Positions 22,331 to 32,334 of a stretch of DNA of 64,000 bases are shown piece after piece. The notes under the pieces were generated by a model. That model was not told where the DNA came from. It saw only the letters and a list, made by a program, of their open reading frames with translations, and did no database searches. The first letter of the stretch is position 1; each line of letters starts with the position of its first letter. The stretch is from Pelagibacteraceae bacterium AG-414-E02 (lineage in GTDB: Bacteria > Pseudomonadota > Alphaproteobacteria > Pelagibacterales > Pelagibacteraceae), in contig QCLK01000003.1 of assembly GCA_003214615.1 (NCBI GenBank), positions 62,001 through 126,000 on the forward strand. Direction: 5' to 3'. Both the position numbers and the translations under genes were made by a program.

Positions 22331-23077
22331 TTATACTACGATAATATTTTTCTTTTTTACGAAGTTTTCAATATCCTTATAACAATCAGAAATCAAGTCT
22401 TCTTCTGTAGATCTTATGACTATAGAAACACCGATTTTTCCTTGTTTAAAAAAAGGATAGCTGCCAATTTCTACAGTATTAAATTTATTTTGAATTTTTT
22501 TTAATGACAGTGCAATTTCACTTTCAACAGTTCTTAAGTTTATAGTTTTGCTTAAAATTTTTTTTCCTCCTACAATTTTATTTTTTAATCCTCCTAACAT
22601 AGATTTAAGAATTGATGGAACTCCCGGTAAACAGTAAACATTATCGATGATAAAACCTGGGGCAGTGCTTGATGGATTAAAAATTAATTTAGCTTTATCC
22701 GGTAACTTTGCCATCTTTTTTCTTCCTTCATTAAATTTGCCTTTTCCATAATATTTTTCTAATATTTTATATGCTTCTTTGTGATAACCATAAGATACAT
22801 TAAATGCTTTAGCTATAGACTGAGAAGTTATATCATCATGAGTAGGTCCTATACCCCCTGTGGTAAATATATAAGTAAACTTTTTTCTTATTTCATTTAT
22901 TGTTTTTATAATAATATCTTCTTTATCGGGAATCACTCTTACTTCTTCGAGTCTTACACCAAGTGGATTAAGCCATTTTGATATATTAACAACATTAACA
23001 TCTTGCGTTCTTCCTGACAAAATTTCATTACCTATTATAACAATTGCTGCATTTGCTTTTTTGTTGGCTTTTTTCAT
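22331..23077 (-). CDS. CinA N-terminal/MoaB-type molybdopterin-binding domain protein
   Basis: It is 248 residues. The MoCF-type fold is shown by IIGNEILSGRTQDVN (about residues 14-28) and TTGGIGPTHDDIT (about 73-85). The deamidase half of full CinA is absent, so it is the stand-alone COG1058 form. Relatives have been linked to ADP-ribose or FAD-type pyrophosphatase activity. It diverges from sfsA with 22 nt between the two start codons. Confidence 0.8.
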   Translation of the reverse strand: MKKANKKANAAIVIIGNEILSGRTQDVNVVNISKWLNPLGVRLEEVRVIPDKEDIIIKTINEIRKKFTYIFTTGGIGPTHDDITSQSIAKAFNVSYGYHKEAYKILEKYYGKGKFNEGRKKMAKLPDKAKLIFNPSSTAPGFIIDNVYCLPGVPSILKSMLGGLKNKIVGGKKILSKTINLRTVESEIALSLKKIQNKFNTVEIGSYPFFKQGKIGVSIVIRSTEEDLISDCYKDIENFVKKKNIIVV

Positions 23078-23099
23078 TTTCTAATAATATTTATACTAA

Positions 23100-23795
23100 A
23101 TGAAGTTTAAAGAGAAATTATTACAAGGTACTTTAATCAAAAGATATAAAAGGTTTTTTGCAGATATAGAATATAAAGGTAAAGTTATTACTGCTCACTG
23201 CCCTAATTCAGGTTCTATGATGGGGCTATTAAATAAAGGTAATGTGGCATGGTTCTCTAAGTCAGATAACCCAAAAAGAAAATTGAAATATACCTTAGAA
23301 ATAATTGAAGTAAACAAAACTATGGTTGGAATAAATACACAATTAACTAATAAAATTGTATTAGAGGCTTTAAATCAAAAAAAAATTATTAATCTTATTA
23401 AGTTTAACAATATTAAAGCTGAAGAAAAATTTTCTGATAAAACTAGGTTTGATTTTTTAATTTCCAATAATAAAGAAAAATGTTTTCTTGAAGTAAAAAA
23501 TGTTACTTTAGTTAGAAAAAATAAAGTTGCTGAATTTCCTGATGCTATAACTTCTCGCGGCACAAAACATTTAAAAGAATTATCACTGGCTAAGAAAAAA
23601 AGATTCGGAAGCTATATTTTATATTTAATTCAAAGGGAGGACTGTAAATCTTTTAAAATTGCTAAAGATATTGACCAAGAGTATAAAAATGCTTTTGACA
23701 ATGCCTTAAAAAGTGGAGTTAAAATACTTTGTTACGATTGTAAAATAAGTGATGAAGAGATAAAACTTAACAATCAAATTTATTATGAAAAATAA
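23100..23795 (+). CDS. sfsA: SfsA family protein (sugar fermentation stimulation)
   Basis: It is 231 residues. HCPNSGSMMGL near residue 30, RFDFLISNN and the FPDAITSRGTKHLKEL segment are SfsA signatures, with an endonuclease-like core of Asp, Glu and Lys (FLEVKNVTL). The cellular role of SfsA is poorly defined; nucleic-acid binding was reported for the E. coli protein. Its end overlaps map by 11 nt, so the two genes are co-translated. Confidence 0.88.
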   Translation: MKFKEKLLQGTLIKRYKRFFADIEYKGKVITAHCPNSGSMMGLLNKGNVAWFSKSDNPKRKLKYTLEIIEVNKTMVGINTQLTNKIVLEALNQKKIINLIKFNNIKAEEKFSDKTRFDFLISNNKEKCFLEVKNVTLVRKNKVAEFPDAITSRGTKHLKELSLAKKKRFGSYILYLIQREDCKSFKIAKDIDQEYKNAFDNALKSGVKILCYDCKISDEEIKLNNQIYYEK

Positions 23796-24561
23796 TTATA
23801 AAGAATCTTTTGAACTAATGAAAATAGCGGGAGGTTTAGCTGCTGAAACATTAGATAAAGTTACCCCATTTGTAAAACCAGGAATCTCAACAGATAAATT
23901 AGATAAAATTTGTTATGAATATATAAAAGATCATAATGCTTATTCTGCCCCTCTTTACTATAGAGGTTTTCCAAAATCATGTTGTACTTCGGTTAATCAT
24001 ATTATCTGCCATGGAATTCCATCAGACAAATATTTAAAAGATGGTGATATAATTAATATAGATGTCACTGCTATAGTTAATGGATGGCATGGAGATACTA
24101 GCAGAATGTTTTATGTAGGAGATGTATCGGTAAAAAGTAAAAATTTGGTAGCGGCTACTTACGAATCCATGATGAAAGGAATTTCAACTATTAGAAATGG
24201 TTCGCATATAGGTGATATTGGTGAAGCTATACAAACCTATGTAGAAAAAAAAGGATACTCTGTTGTTAGGGATTTTTGTGGCCATGGTATTGGTAAAATA
24301 TTTCATGAACCACCTAACATTTTACATTATGGAAAAAAAGGCGCTGGAAAAAAACTAGAAACCGGAATGATATTTACTGTTGAACCAATGATAAACGAAG
24401 GCATGTACGATAGTAAATTGCTTAAAGATGGTTGGACAGCCGTTACAAAAGATAAATCATTATCTGCACAATTTGAACATACTGTTGGTGTAACTGATAA
24501 TGGATTTGAAATTTTTACAAAATCTAAAAATAAATATGATTATCCACCTTATTTATCATGA
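23785..24561 (+). CDS. map: Methionine aminopeptidase type I
   Basis: Removes the N-terminal Met from nascent proteins. It is 258 residues with all five metal ligands of the pita-bread fold: INIDVTAIVNGWHGDTSRMF (two Asp), GHGIGKIFHEPP (His), FTVEPMINEG (Glu) and AQFEHTV (Glu). It overlaps sfsA by 11 nt and purB by 4 nt. Confidence 0.96.
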   Translation: MKNNYKESFELMKIAGGLAAETLDKVTPFVKPGISTDKLDKICYEYIKDHNAYSAPLYYRGFPKSCCTSVNHIICHGIPSDKYLKDGDIINIDVTAIVNGWHGDTSRMFYVGDVSVKSKNLVAATYESMMKGISTIRNGSHIGDIGEAIQTYVEKKGYSVVRDFCGHGIGKIFHEPPNILHYGKKGAGKKLETGMIFTVEPMINEGMYDSKLLKDGWTAVTKDKSLSAQFEHTVGVTDNGFEIFTKSKNKYDYPPYLS

Positions 24562-25850
24562 TTGAGAGATATTCTAGAAAAGAAATTAAAAAAATCTGGG
24601 AAGAAAAAAACAAATACCAAATATGGCTAGATATAGAAATTGCAGCTGCCCAAGCAATGGAAAAGCTTAAAATAATTCCAAGAGGAGTGTCAGCAAAAGT
24701 ACGCAGAAAGGCTAAAATAAATGTAAATAGAATTCATAAAATAGAAAGTAAAGTTCACCATGACGTTATTGCTTTTCTAACTTCTGTAAATGAAAAAGTT
24801 GGTTCTGATGGAAAATTTTTACATGTAGGAATGACTTCGTCAGATGTATTAGACACATGTTTCAATATTCAATTAGTTCAAGCAGGTAAATTGTTACAAA
24901 AAGACATTGATGCAGTTTTAAAAATATTAAAAAATAAATCTCTAAAATATAAAACAACAATTTGCATAGGAAGAAGTCATGGTATTCATGCCGAACCTAC
25001 TACATTTGGACTGAAATTAGCTAGCTTCTTCGAGGAATTTAAAAGAAATAAAAAAAGACTTGATAATGCTATTAAAGAAATTTCTACATGTGCTATTTCT
25101 GGAGCAGTAGGAACATTTGCTAATATTGATCACAGAGTCGAAAAATATGTAGCCAAAAAATTAAATTTACGAATAGAGCCTATATCAACTCAAGTTATAC
25201 CGAGAGATAGACACGCTTACTATTTTTCTGTTTTAGCTATCATAGCCGGATCAATTGAAAGAGTAGCAACAGAAATAAGAAATTTACAAAAAACTGAATT
25301 ACAAGAAGTAGAGGAATTTTTTGACAAAACTCAAAAAGGTTCTTCAGCCATGCCTCATAAAAAAAACCCTATATTAAGTGAAAATTTAACTGGATTATCT
25401 CGGATGGTAAGAAGTTATGTAGTGCCTGCTCTAGAAAATATTTCTCTTTGGCATGAACGTGATATTTCTCATTCTAGCGTTGAGAGAAATATTGGTCCTG
25501 ATTCTACTATTACGCTAGATTTTGCTCTTAATAGGTTAAAATATATTTTAGATAACATGAACGTTTACCCAAAAAAAATGCTAAAGAATCTTAATATTAC
25601 AAATGGTTTAATATTTTCACAAAGAGTAATGTTAGAGCTAACAAAATGTGGATTTTCCAGAGAAAAGGCTTATAAAATAGTTCAAAAAAATGCTCAAAAA
25701 TCCTGGAAGAAAAATATGTCGCTGTACGAGTGTTTAGTGAATGATGCATTGATTAATAAAAAAATTTCTAATAAAAGTTTAAAGAAAATGTTTGATCTGA
25801 ACTATCATACAAAAAGAATTAATATAATTTTCAATAGGATTTTCAAATAA
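24558..25850 (+). CDS. purB: Adenylosuccinate lyase
   Basis: Catalyses two steps of purine synthesis: cleavage of SAICAR to AICAR and of adenylosuccinate to AMP. It is 430 residues. The fumarase-superfamily signature [11 protein letters not shown] with its mobile-loop serine is near residue 265, and [11 protein letters not shown] and [14 protein letters not shown] supply the other active-site elements. It starts in an ATGA overlap with map and is followed 1 nt later by purC. Confidence 0.96.
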   Translation: MIERYSRKEIKKIWEEKNKYQIWLDIEIAAAQAMEKLKIIPRGVSAKVRRKAKINVNRIHKIESKVHHDVIAFLTSVNEKVGSDGKFLHVGMTSSDVLDTCFNIQLVQAGKLLQKDIDAVLKILKNKSLKYKTTICIGRSHGIHAEPTTFGLKLASFFEEFKRNKKRLDNAIKEISTCAISGAVGTFANIDHRVEKYVAKKLNLRIEPISTQVIPRDRHAYYFSVLAIIAGSIERVATEIRNLQKTELQEVEEFFDKTQKGSSAMPHKKNPILSENLTGLSRMVRSYVVPALENISLWHERDISHSSVERNIGPDSTITLDFALNRLKYILDNMNVYPKKMLKNLNITNGLIFSQRVMLELTKCGFSREKAYKIVQKNAQKSWKKNMSLYECLVNDALINKKISNKSLKKMFDLNYHTKRINIIFNRIFK

Positions 25851-25851
25851 T

Positions 25852-26637
25852 ATGAATAAAGGTAAAAAAATTCATGAAGGAAAAGCAAAAATTCTTTATG
25901 AGGGTCCTGAAAAAGGAACAGCCATTCAACATTTTAAAGATGACGCAACAGCATTTAATAATCTTAAAAAATCAAGTGTAGAAGGTAAAGGTGTCCTTAA
26001 TAATAGAATTTCAGAACATATTTTAAACAGCCTTAATCAAATTGGAATAAAAACTCATTTAATTAAAAGGTTAAATATGCGAGAACAACTAATCAAACTT
26101 GTTGAAATTATTCCTGTTGAATTTATTGTTAGAAATATCGCTACAGGTTCCTTAACAAAAAAATTGGGGATACCAGACGGAACAATATTATCAAAACCTT
26201 TAATTGAGTATAGTTATAAAAATGATCAGTTGGGCGACCCTCTTGTTGCTAGAGAACACATCATTGAATTTAATTGGGCGAGTTCCCTTGAGCTAGATTT
26301 AATAAAGGATTACTGTTTGAGAATAAATGATTTTATGCAAGGAATGTTCAGAGGCGTTGGAATAAAATTAGTCGATTTTAAACTTGAATTTGGCAGGCTT
26401 GATAAAGCAGGAAATAAAGAAATCATATTAGCAGACGAAATAAGCCCTGACACATGTAGATTGTGGGATGTGCAAAGCGAAAAAAAACTAGATAAGGATA
26501 GATTTAGAAAAGATTTGGGAAATATAATTCAGGCATACCAGGAAGTTGCAAGAAGACTGGGTATTATGCATGAAGAAGCAAACATAAGCGAAGTTCAATT
26601 TGGTAAACCCAAAGCAGTAAATTTAAAGAAAAAATAA
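25852..26637 (+). CDS. purC: SAICAR synthetase
   Basis: ATP-dependent ligation of aspartate to CAIR, giving SAICAR. It is 261 residues, with [13 protein letters not shown] at the start (ATP-binding loop), [11 protein letters not shown] and [14 protein letters not shown]. It lies between purB and purS with a 1-nt gap on each side, so the purine genes form one operon. Confidence 0.96.
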   Translation: MNKGKKIHEGKAKILYEGPEKGTAIQHFKDDATAFNNLKKSSVEGKGVLNNRISEHILNSLNQIGIKTHLIKRLNMREQLIKLVEIIPVEFIVRNIATGSLTKKLGIPDGTILSKPLIEYSYKNDQLGDPLVAREHIIEFNWASSLELDLIKDYCLRINDFMQGMFRGVGIKLVDFKLEFGRLDKAGNKEIILADEISPDTCRLWDVQSEKKLDKDRFRKDLGNIIQAYQEVARRLGIMHEEANISEVQFGKPKAVNLKKK

Positions 26638-26638
26638 A

Positions 26639-26878
26639 TTGAAAATATCAGCAATAGTAACTTTGAAAAAAGAAGTGCTTGATCCTCAAGGAAAAGTTGT
26701 AAATCAAACTTTAAAAAATATGGGTTATAAAAACATCTCAGATGTTAGACAAGGAAAATATTTTGAAATTGAACTTGATGAAAAAGATCCAATTAAATGC
26801 AAGGAAATTGCTGAGCAAATTTGTAAAAAGCTTCTGTCTAATACTGTCATAGAAAATTACAAAATCAATATTGGTTAA
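26639..26878 (+). CDS. purS: FGAM synthase subunit PurS
   Basis: Small structural subunit that bridges PurL and PurQ. It is 79 residues from a TTG start immediately after the purC stop. The KKEVLDPQGKVVNQTLKNMG segment is diagnostic. Its final TAATG overlap with purQ implies coupling. The TTG start fits: no ATG occurs earlier in frame and the product matches the family from residue 1. Confidence 0.94.
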   Translation: MKISAIVTLKKEVLDPQGKVVNQTLKNMGYKNISDVRQGKYFEIELDEKDPIKCKEIAEQICKKLLSNTVIENYKINIG

Positions 26879-27561
26879 TGAAATCATCAGTTATAGTTTT
26901 TCCAGGCTCAAATTGTGATAGGGATATCGCGGTTGCTCTTGAAAAATTTAAAATAAAAAACCAGATGGTTTGGCATAATGACGCAAATTTACCAAAATCA
27001 GATCTAGTTGTACTTCCAGGCGGTTTTTCTTATGGAGATTATTTAAGAACTGGATGTATAGCTAGCAAATCTAGAATTATAGATGAAATTATTAATCACA
27101 CAAAAAAAGGTGGCTTATTATTAGGCATTTGTAATGGTTTTCAAATTTTAACTGAGACGGGTTTATTACCAGGTATTTTATTAAGAAATAAAGAATTAAA
27201 ATTTATATCCAAAAACGTTTTTTTAAAAGTGACAAATCTCGATAATAACTTTTGCCATAATTATAAAAAAAAAAATATAATCAAACTCCACATAGCACAC
27301 AACGAAGGAAATTATTTTGCCAACAATGATTTGCTAAAAAAACTTGAAGATCAAAATCTTATAGCTTTTAAATATTCAGATAGAAATGGTAATATAAATG
27401 ATAATACTAATCCTAACGGATCTTCAAATAATATCGCGGGAATTTTAAATAGTGAAAAAAATATTCTAGGTATGATGCCTCACCCTGAAAGAATGATAGA
27501 ACCATTGTTGTCTGGAGAGGACGGTTCTTTAATGTTTGAGAGTCTGTTTAATAAAAAATAA
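26878..27561 (+). CDS. purQ: FGAM synthase glutaminase subunit PurQ
   Basis: Class I glutamine amidotransferase that feeds ammonia to PurL. It is 227 residues. The catalytic Cys lies in [12 protein letters not shown] and the His/Glu pair in MMPHPERM. The FPGSNCDRD start is characteristic. It overlaps purS by one base and precedes purL by 2 nt. Confidence 0.96.
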   Translation: MKSSVIVFPGSNCDRDIAVALEKFKIKNQMVWHNDANLPKSDLVVLPGGFSYGDYLRTGCIASKSRIIDEIINHTKKGGLLLGICNGFQILTETGLLPGILLRNKELKFISKNVFLKVTNLDNNFCHNYKKKNIIKLHIAHNEGNYFANNDLLKKLEDQNLIAFKYSDRNGNINDNTNPNGSSNNIAGILNSEKNILGMMPHPERMIEPLLSGEDGSLMFESLFNKK

Positions 27562-27563
27562 AA

Positions 27564-29753
27564 ATGAATATTTCAAATAATTTAATTGAAAGTCATGGAC
27601 TAAAGAAGGATGAATATAAAAAAATAGTAAACTTAATTGGACGTAAACCAAATTTACTAGAGTTAGGAATTTTTTCGGCAATGTGGAACGAGCATTGCTC
27701 ATATAAATCTTCTAAAAAATTCTTAAAAAAGCTTGCTGTGAAAAATAAAAATGTAATACAAGGTCCCGGTGAAAATGCTGGGGTTATTGATATTGGAGAT
27801 GATGATGCAATAGTATTTAAAATCGAAAGTCATAACCACCCTTCGTTTATAGAACCATATCAGGGTGCAGCTACTGGAGTTGGTGGTATACTCAGAGATA
27901 TTTTTACTATGGGAGCTAGACCTATAGCCACTCTTAATTCACTTCACTTTGGTAGTCCCGAACATCCTAAAACAAAAAATTTATTAAATGGTGTTGTTTC
28001 TGGAATAGGAGGCTATGGAAACTGCATAGGAATACCGAATGTTGGGGGTGAGATTAAATTTAATTCTTCTTTTAATGAAAATATACTTGTGAATGCTATG
28101 GCTGTTGGTTTGATTAATAAAAATAAAATTTTTTATTCAAAAGCAAAAGGAATAAATAAATCTGTTATTTATGTTGGTTCAAAAACCGGAAGAGATGGAA
28201 TACATGGAGCTAGCATGGCTTCAGCAGAATTCGGCGAAAATGCTGAAGAAAAAAAACCAACAGTCCAAGTTGGTGATCCATTTACAGAAAAACTTCTTCT
28301 TGAGGCTTGCCTTGAATTAATGAAAGATGATTCAATAATATCTATACAGGACATGGGTGCTGCAGGCTTAACATCATCGAGTGTTGAAATGGCTTCGAAA
28401 GGTAAAATAGGTATAGAAATTGATTTAGATAAAGTTCCTTGTAGGGAAAAAAAAATGACACCTTATGAAATGATGTTGTCTGAAAGTCAAGAAAGGATGC
28501 TTTTAATAATAAATAATGGAAAAGAAAAAACTGCAGAAAAAATTTTTAGAAAGTGGAATCTTGATTTTTCTATAATTGGAAAAACTACTAATACAAACAA
28601 TTTAGTTTTAAATTTTAAAGGTTCCCAGGTTGCTAATTTGCCATTAAGCTCTTTATCTACAGATGTTCCTTTATATGATAGAAAATGGAAAAAGAATACT
28701 CTTCCTAAAAAACAGAAATTCTTAGAAAATTTAGAAAAAATTAAAATTTTAGATTGCCTAAAAAAAATTTTATCTAGTCCAAATAATTCAGAAAAAAAAT
28801 GGGTTTGGCAACAGTATGACCATACTGTTATGGGTGATACCGTGCAAAAACCAGGTGGGGACTCTGCTGTTGTGAGAATTCATGGAAAAAATAAAGGAGT
28901 GGCTCTTACAGTTGATTCTTCATCTCATTATTGTAAAGCGTTTCCATTGTACGGAGGTAAACAAGTTGTATGTGAGGCTTGGAGAAATTTAATCTCTGTT
29001 GGAGCAAAACCAATTGCTATAACTAATTGTTTAAATTTTGGAAATCCTGAAAAAGAAACAGTAATGGGTCAATTTGTTGAATGTGTAGATGGTATTTCTC
29101 AAGCTTGTACTTACTTAGATTTTCCAGTGGTTTCAGGAAATGTATCTTTTTACAACGAAACAAATAATAAATCGATTGAACCTACTCCCACTATTGGCGG
29201 GGTAGGCCTTATAAATGATCTTAAAAATATGATCTCTCAAAATATAAAAGGTACCGAAAATTATATTTTGGTTATCGGTAAAACAGCGGGACACCTTTAT
29301 CAAAGTGAGCTGTACAGAGAAGTAATAGGATTTAAAAATGGACCACCACCAGAGATAAATTTATTTAATGAAAAAAATAATGGAATGGTAATACAAAAAT
29401 TAATTAGCAAAAAAATAGTAAAATCTGTACATGATATTTCTTCTGGGGGAATATTGGTCGCATTAACAGAAATGTGTTTAGCTGGTAATATAGGAGTTAA
29501 AATAAAAACACCCAACAATAATATGACCTTACATGAGTATATGTTTGCTGAAGACCAAAGCAGATACTTAATAGAGATTAACGAAGAGAATCATGAAAAT
29601 GTATCTAAAATTCTGAAAGAGAACAGTGTACATTTTGACATCATTGGAAAGACACAAAAAGAAAAAATAGAATTAAGCAATAATTTTAGTATTAGTTTAA
29701 ATGATTTGAAAATGTTATTCTCTAGTTGGTTTTATAATTATAATAAAGTATAG
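27564..29753 (+). CDS. purL: FGAM synthase large subunit PurL (small form)
   Basis: Converts FGAR to FGAM with ATP and ammonia. It is 729 residues, the short form that works with PurS and PurQ, not the 1300-residue gammaproteobacterial fusion. Visible elements are [11 protein letters not shown] near the start, [20 protein letters not shown], and the AIRS-like repeats with [16 protein letters not shown]. It ends the operon purBCSQL, with bolA following 9 nt later. Confidence 0.97.
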   Translation: MNISNNLIESHGLKKDEYKKIVNLIGRKPNLLELGIFSAMWNEHCSYKSSKKFLKKLAVKNKNVIQGPGENAGVIDIGDDDAIVFKIESHNHPSFIEPYQGAATGVGGILRDIFTMGARPIATLNSLHFGSPEHPKTKNLLNGVVSGIGGYGNCIGIPNVGGEIKFNSSFNENILVNAMAVGLINKNKIFYSKAKGINKSVIYVGSKTGRDGIHGASMASAEFGENAEEKKPTVQVGDPFTEKLLLEACLELMKDDSIISIQDMGAAGLTSSSVEMASKGKIGIEIDLDKVPCREKKMTPYEMMLSESQERMLLIINNGKEKTAEKIFRKWNLDFSIIGKTTNTNNLVLNFKGSQVANLPLSSLSTDVPLYDRKWKKNTLPKKQKFLENLEKIKILDCLKKILSSPNNSEKKWVWQQYDHTVMGDTVQKPGGDSAVVRIHGKNKGVALTVDSSSHYCKAFPLYGGKQVVCEAWRNLISVGAKPIAITNCLNFGNPEKETVMGQFVECVDGISQACTYLDFPVVSGNVSFYNETNNKSIEPTPTIGGVGLINDLKNMISQNIKGTENYILVIGKTAGHLYQSELYREVIGFKNGPPPEINLFNEKNNGMVIQKLISKKIVKSVHDISSGGILVALTEMCLAGNIGVKIKTPNNNMTLHEYMFAEDQSRYLIEINEENHENVSKILKENSVHFDIIGKTQKEKIELSNNFSISLNDLKMLFSSWFYNYNKV

Positions 29754-29762
29754 TGATTTAAT

Positions 29763-29993
29763 ATGGCTATAAAGATGAAAGAAATTGAAGACTTAATAAA
29801 GGAAGCTATGCCAGATGCTGAGGTTTCTATCGAAGATTTAGCTGGAGATAATAATCATTATTCAGCTACCATAAAATCAAAAATATTTTCTGGGAAAAGC
29901 AAAATTGAACAACATAAGATTGTATACAAAGCTTTAAAAGGTAAAATGGGGAATGAACTTCATGCTTTAGCTTTAAATACAATAGAAAGCTAA
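29763..29993 (+). CDS. bolA: BolA-family protein
   Basis: A 76-residue BolA protein, with the VSIEDLAGDNNHYSATIKS core and the conserved HKIVYKAL helix carrying the iron-sulfur-ligand His. BolA proteins form [2Fe-2S]-bridged complexes with CGFS glutaredoxins and act in iron-sulfur and iron signalling. The partner grxD follows 4 nt later, as in many alphaproteobacteria. Confidence 0.9.
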   Translation: MAIKMKEIEDLIKEAMPDAEVSIEDLAGDNNHYSATIKSKIFSGKSKIEQHKIVYKALKGKMGNELHALALNTIES

Positions 29994-29997
29994 ATAT

Positions 29998-30303
29998 ATG
30001 AAAGATTCTACTAAAAAAAAAATCACCGAAACTATTAAAAATAATAAAATTTGTCTTTTCATGAAAGGTACACCTGAAGTTCCTCAATGCGGATTTTCGT
30101 TAGCGGTCTCAAATGTATTAAAACATTTAAATGTAGATTTTAAAGGTATTAATGTTCTAGAAGATATTGAGATTAGAGAAGGTATCAAAGAGTATAGCGA
30201 TTGGCCAACAATACCTCAGCTTTACATAAATGAAGAGTTTATTGGAGGATGTGATATTGTCAAAGAAATGTTTGAAAAAGGTGAGTTACAAAAAAAATTA
30301 TAA
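29998..30303 (+). CDS. grxD: Monothiol glutaredoxin, CGFS type
   Basis: A 101-residue monothiol glutaredoxin that carries or delivers [2Fe-2S] clusters. The active site CGFS occurs in GTPEVPQCGFSLAV (about residues 24-37), with the WPTIPQLYINEEFIGGCDI glutathione-binding segment after it. It is adjacent to bolA. It ends 14 nt from the convergent methyltransferase gene. Confidence 0.95.
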   Translation: MKDSTKKKITETIKNNKICLFMKGTPEVPQCGFSLAVSNVLKHLNVDFKGINVLEDIEIREGIKEYSDWPTIPQLYINEEFIGGCDIVKEMFEKGELQKKL

Positions 30304-30317
30304 AATAATAAACTTGA

Positions 30318-30965
30318 TTACTTTCTTAGCAACGTTCTAATTTTTTTACTAAAATACTTTTTTATTATATGTAGAAAGGATACCTTTTTAAAATTTTCAT
30401 TTTTAATTTTGCTATCAATTACATAATTAATTTTATCCTCCCACTCCACTTCTAAAACAAAACTTTCTCTAAAAATTTTTTCAAACAATTTACCTGTAGA
30501 TACTGTCATAAACGGATCTAGTAGCTGATTTCTTTTAGAGGCTATAAGTTGATTAGAGTTATCATCGTAAAGAAACCACCAAATATGATCGTTTTTATTC
30601 TCAAAAATTAGGTTATCCGCTAGTCTTGTTGGTAACTCTATATATCCTTTTTTTGAAATCCTTTCTAATTCTTTTATAAAAAATTCAAAATTTTCAACAT
30701 GTTCGATTACATGACTTGCTATGATGAAATCAAACTCATTATCATTAAAAGGTAATTTTTCTTCATTAATTTTAACAAACTTCCTGCCTTTATAAAAATT
30801 AGATAAATCTTGTACATCAGCAATCACTGAAGCATGTTTACTTGCTGTATAACCGCAGCCGATATCTAAAACTTTCCAATTACTATTTTTTTGAAGTCTT
30901 TGATTGACAAGATTAAGAGAGGTTCTTTTTAACAAATTAAATATACTACCTTGAATAATATTCAA
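30318..30965 (-). CDS. Class I SAM-dependent methyltransferase, substrate unknown
   Basis: A 215-residue protein. The SAM motif [14 protein letters not shown] is at about residues 32-44, and [19 protein letters not shown] is motif IV in the style of type-11 methyltransferases. Its start lies 20 nt inside the end of rpsD, so it is probably translated from the rpsD message. The C-terminal third is rich in Lys and aromatic residues with no recognised domain. Target unknown. Confidence 0.65.
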   Translation of the reverse strand: MNIIQGSIFNLLKRTSLNLVNQRLQKNSNWKVLDIGCGYTASKHASVIADVQDLSNFYKGRKFVKINEEKLPFNDNEFDFIIASHVIEHVENFEFFIKELERISKKGYIELPTRLADNLIFENKNDHIWWFLYDDNSNQLIASKRNQLLDPFMTVSTGKLFEKIFRESFVLEVEWEDKINYVIDSKIKNENFKKVSFLHIIKKYFSKKIRTLLRK

Positions 30966-31563
30966 TAACTAAATTTGGTTCCATAATAGTTGGATAAGGA
31001 ACTTCTGAAAATTTTGGTACTCTTATTAATTTTGCTTTTCTACTTTTTTCATCCATTTGAATATATTCTGGAACGTCCCTCTCTTTGCTGACCAAAGATC
31101 CTGTGATTGTAGCTATTTCTTTTGATTTATCTTTTATTTCGATTGTGTCTTCTGTTTTAGTTAAATAACTTGGTATGTTCACTTTTTTTCCATTTACTTT
31201 AATATGACCATGATTAATTAGTTGTCTAGCTGCAAAAACAGTAACTGCAAATTTTGCTCTATAAATAACAGTATCTAATCTTCTCTCAAGCAACCCAACC
31301 AAATTTTCAGTAGTATTACCCTTTTTCTGCATTGCTTTACGATATGTATTTCTAAATTGTCTTTCATTCATATTACCGTAATAAAATTTCATTTTTTGTT
31401 TTGCCTCAAGCTGAGTCCCGTAATCTGATGCTTTCCCCTTTTTTGCTTTACCATGCTGACCAGGAGGGTAATTTCTTGAATTGAATGGACTTTTTGGGCG
31501 ACCCCAAAGGTTTACTTTAAGTCTTCTATCTACTTTATGTTTAGACGCTAATCTTTTTGTCAT
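30946..31563 (-). CDS. rpsD: 30S ribosomal protein S4
   Basis: Primary 16S 5'-domain binder, 205 residues. The N-terminal SRYWSR-like region is replaced by [19 protein letters not shown], and the S4 RNA-binding domain ([16 protein letters not shown], with [18 protein letters not shown]) is intact. It is monocistronic or leads the methyltransferase. A strong promoter overlaps the end of trmJ just upstream. Confidence 0.97.
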   Translation of the reverse strand: MTKRLASKHKVDRRLKVNLWGRPKSPFNSRNYPPGQHGKAKKGKASDYGTQLEAKQKMKFYYGNMNERQFRNTYRKAMQKKGNTTENLVGLLERRLDTVIYRAKFAVTVFAARQLINHGHIKVNGKKVNIPSYLTKTEDTIEIKDKSKEIATITGSLVSKERDVPEYIQMDEKSRKAKLIRVPKFSEVPYPTIMEPNLVIEYYSR

Positions 31564-31579
31564 ATTTTATACTCCGTGA

Positions 31580-31607
31580 TTTATAAACAATGCTTGGTAT
31601 TTGTCAA
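31580..31607 (-). promoter_or_regulatory. Promoter of rpsD
   Basis: On the minus strand TTGACA (31602-31607) and TATAAA (31580-31585) are separated by 16 nt. A GGAG Shine-Dalgarno follows 8 nt before the rpsD ATG. The promoter fills the 45-nt gap between trmJ and rpsD, giving a very short leader. Confidence 0.65.
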
Positions 31608-31608
31608 T

Positions 31609-32334
31609 TCAGCTTTTCTTGTTAAATTCATTCAAAGTTGAGAAAATTCCAAGCAAAATACGTATTTCTTGTTCGGATAAATTTAACCTATGAAAAATAT
31701 TATTAATATTTCTAATCATGCTTTGTCTTTTATGATCAGGTTGCAAGAAACCTTTTTTATCTAAACCTTTGACAATGAAATTTAAAAAATTGTTTACTTC
31801 AGATTTTTTAGCTACAGAACTTTTATATCCAGTTTTATATTCAATTTTTTTACCTGAAAAGTGCTTAAAAATTTCAAAACAAAAAATTATTGCACTGTGA
31901 GATAAGTTAAGTGAACTAAATTTTTTACTGCTTGGAATTTTAACTAAATAATTTGCGCAACTAACTTCATCATTAGACAAGCCTGAAGCCTCAGGCCCAA
32001 AGAGTATTCCTACATTTCTTCCTTTTTTAATTTTTGTTTTTATATTTGAAACGGAAATGATTTTTTTATTTACTTTTCTTATCCTTGAACTACTGGCGAA
32101 AATTATATCAAGATCCTCAATTGATTTTTCCACTGAATCGTAAATTTTAGCTGATTTTAAAATATCTTTAGCTCCAACTGATGTTGCCAGAGCTTTCTGG
32201 TTGGGCCAATTACATCTTGGATTTACTATTCTTAGATGTCTAATATTAAAATTTTTTATTGCTCGGGCCACTGAACCTATATTTTCACCCATTTGAGGTC
32301 TCACTAAAATGAAATAAATATTACCCAAACTCAT
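31609..32334 (-). CDS. trmJ: tRNA/rRNA 2'-O-methyltransferase, TrmJ-like
   Basis: SPOUT methyltransferase, 241 residues. The N-terminus IYFILVRPQMGENIGSVARA and GILFGPEASGLSNDEV are signatures of the TrmJ/LasT group, which 2'-O-methylates position 32 of tRNAs in E. coli. The C-terminal half is a helical extension. It overlaps cimA by one base. Confidence 0.8.
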   Translation of the reverse strand: MSLGNIYFILVRPQMGENIGSVARAIKNFNIRHLRIVNPRCNWPNQKALATSVGAKDILKSAKIYDSVEKSIEDLDIIFASSSRIRKVNKKIISVSNIKTKIKKGRNVGILFGPEASGLSNDEVSCANYLVKIPSSKKFSSLNLSHSAIIFCFEIFKHFSGKKIEYKTGYKSSVAKKSEVNNFLNFIVKGLDKKGFLQPDHKRQSMIRNINNIFHRLNLSEQEIRILLGIFSTLNEFNKKS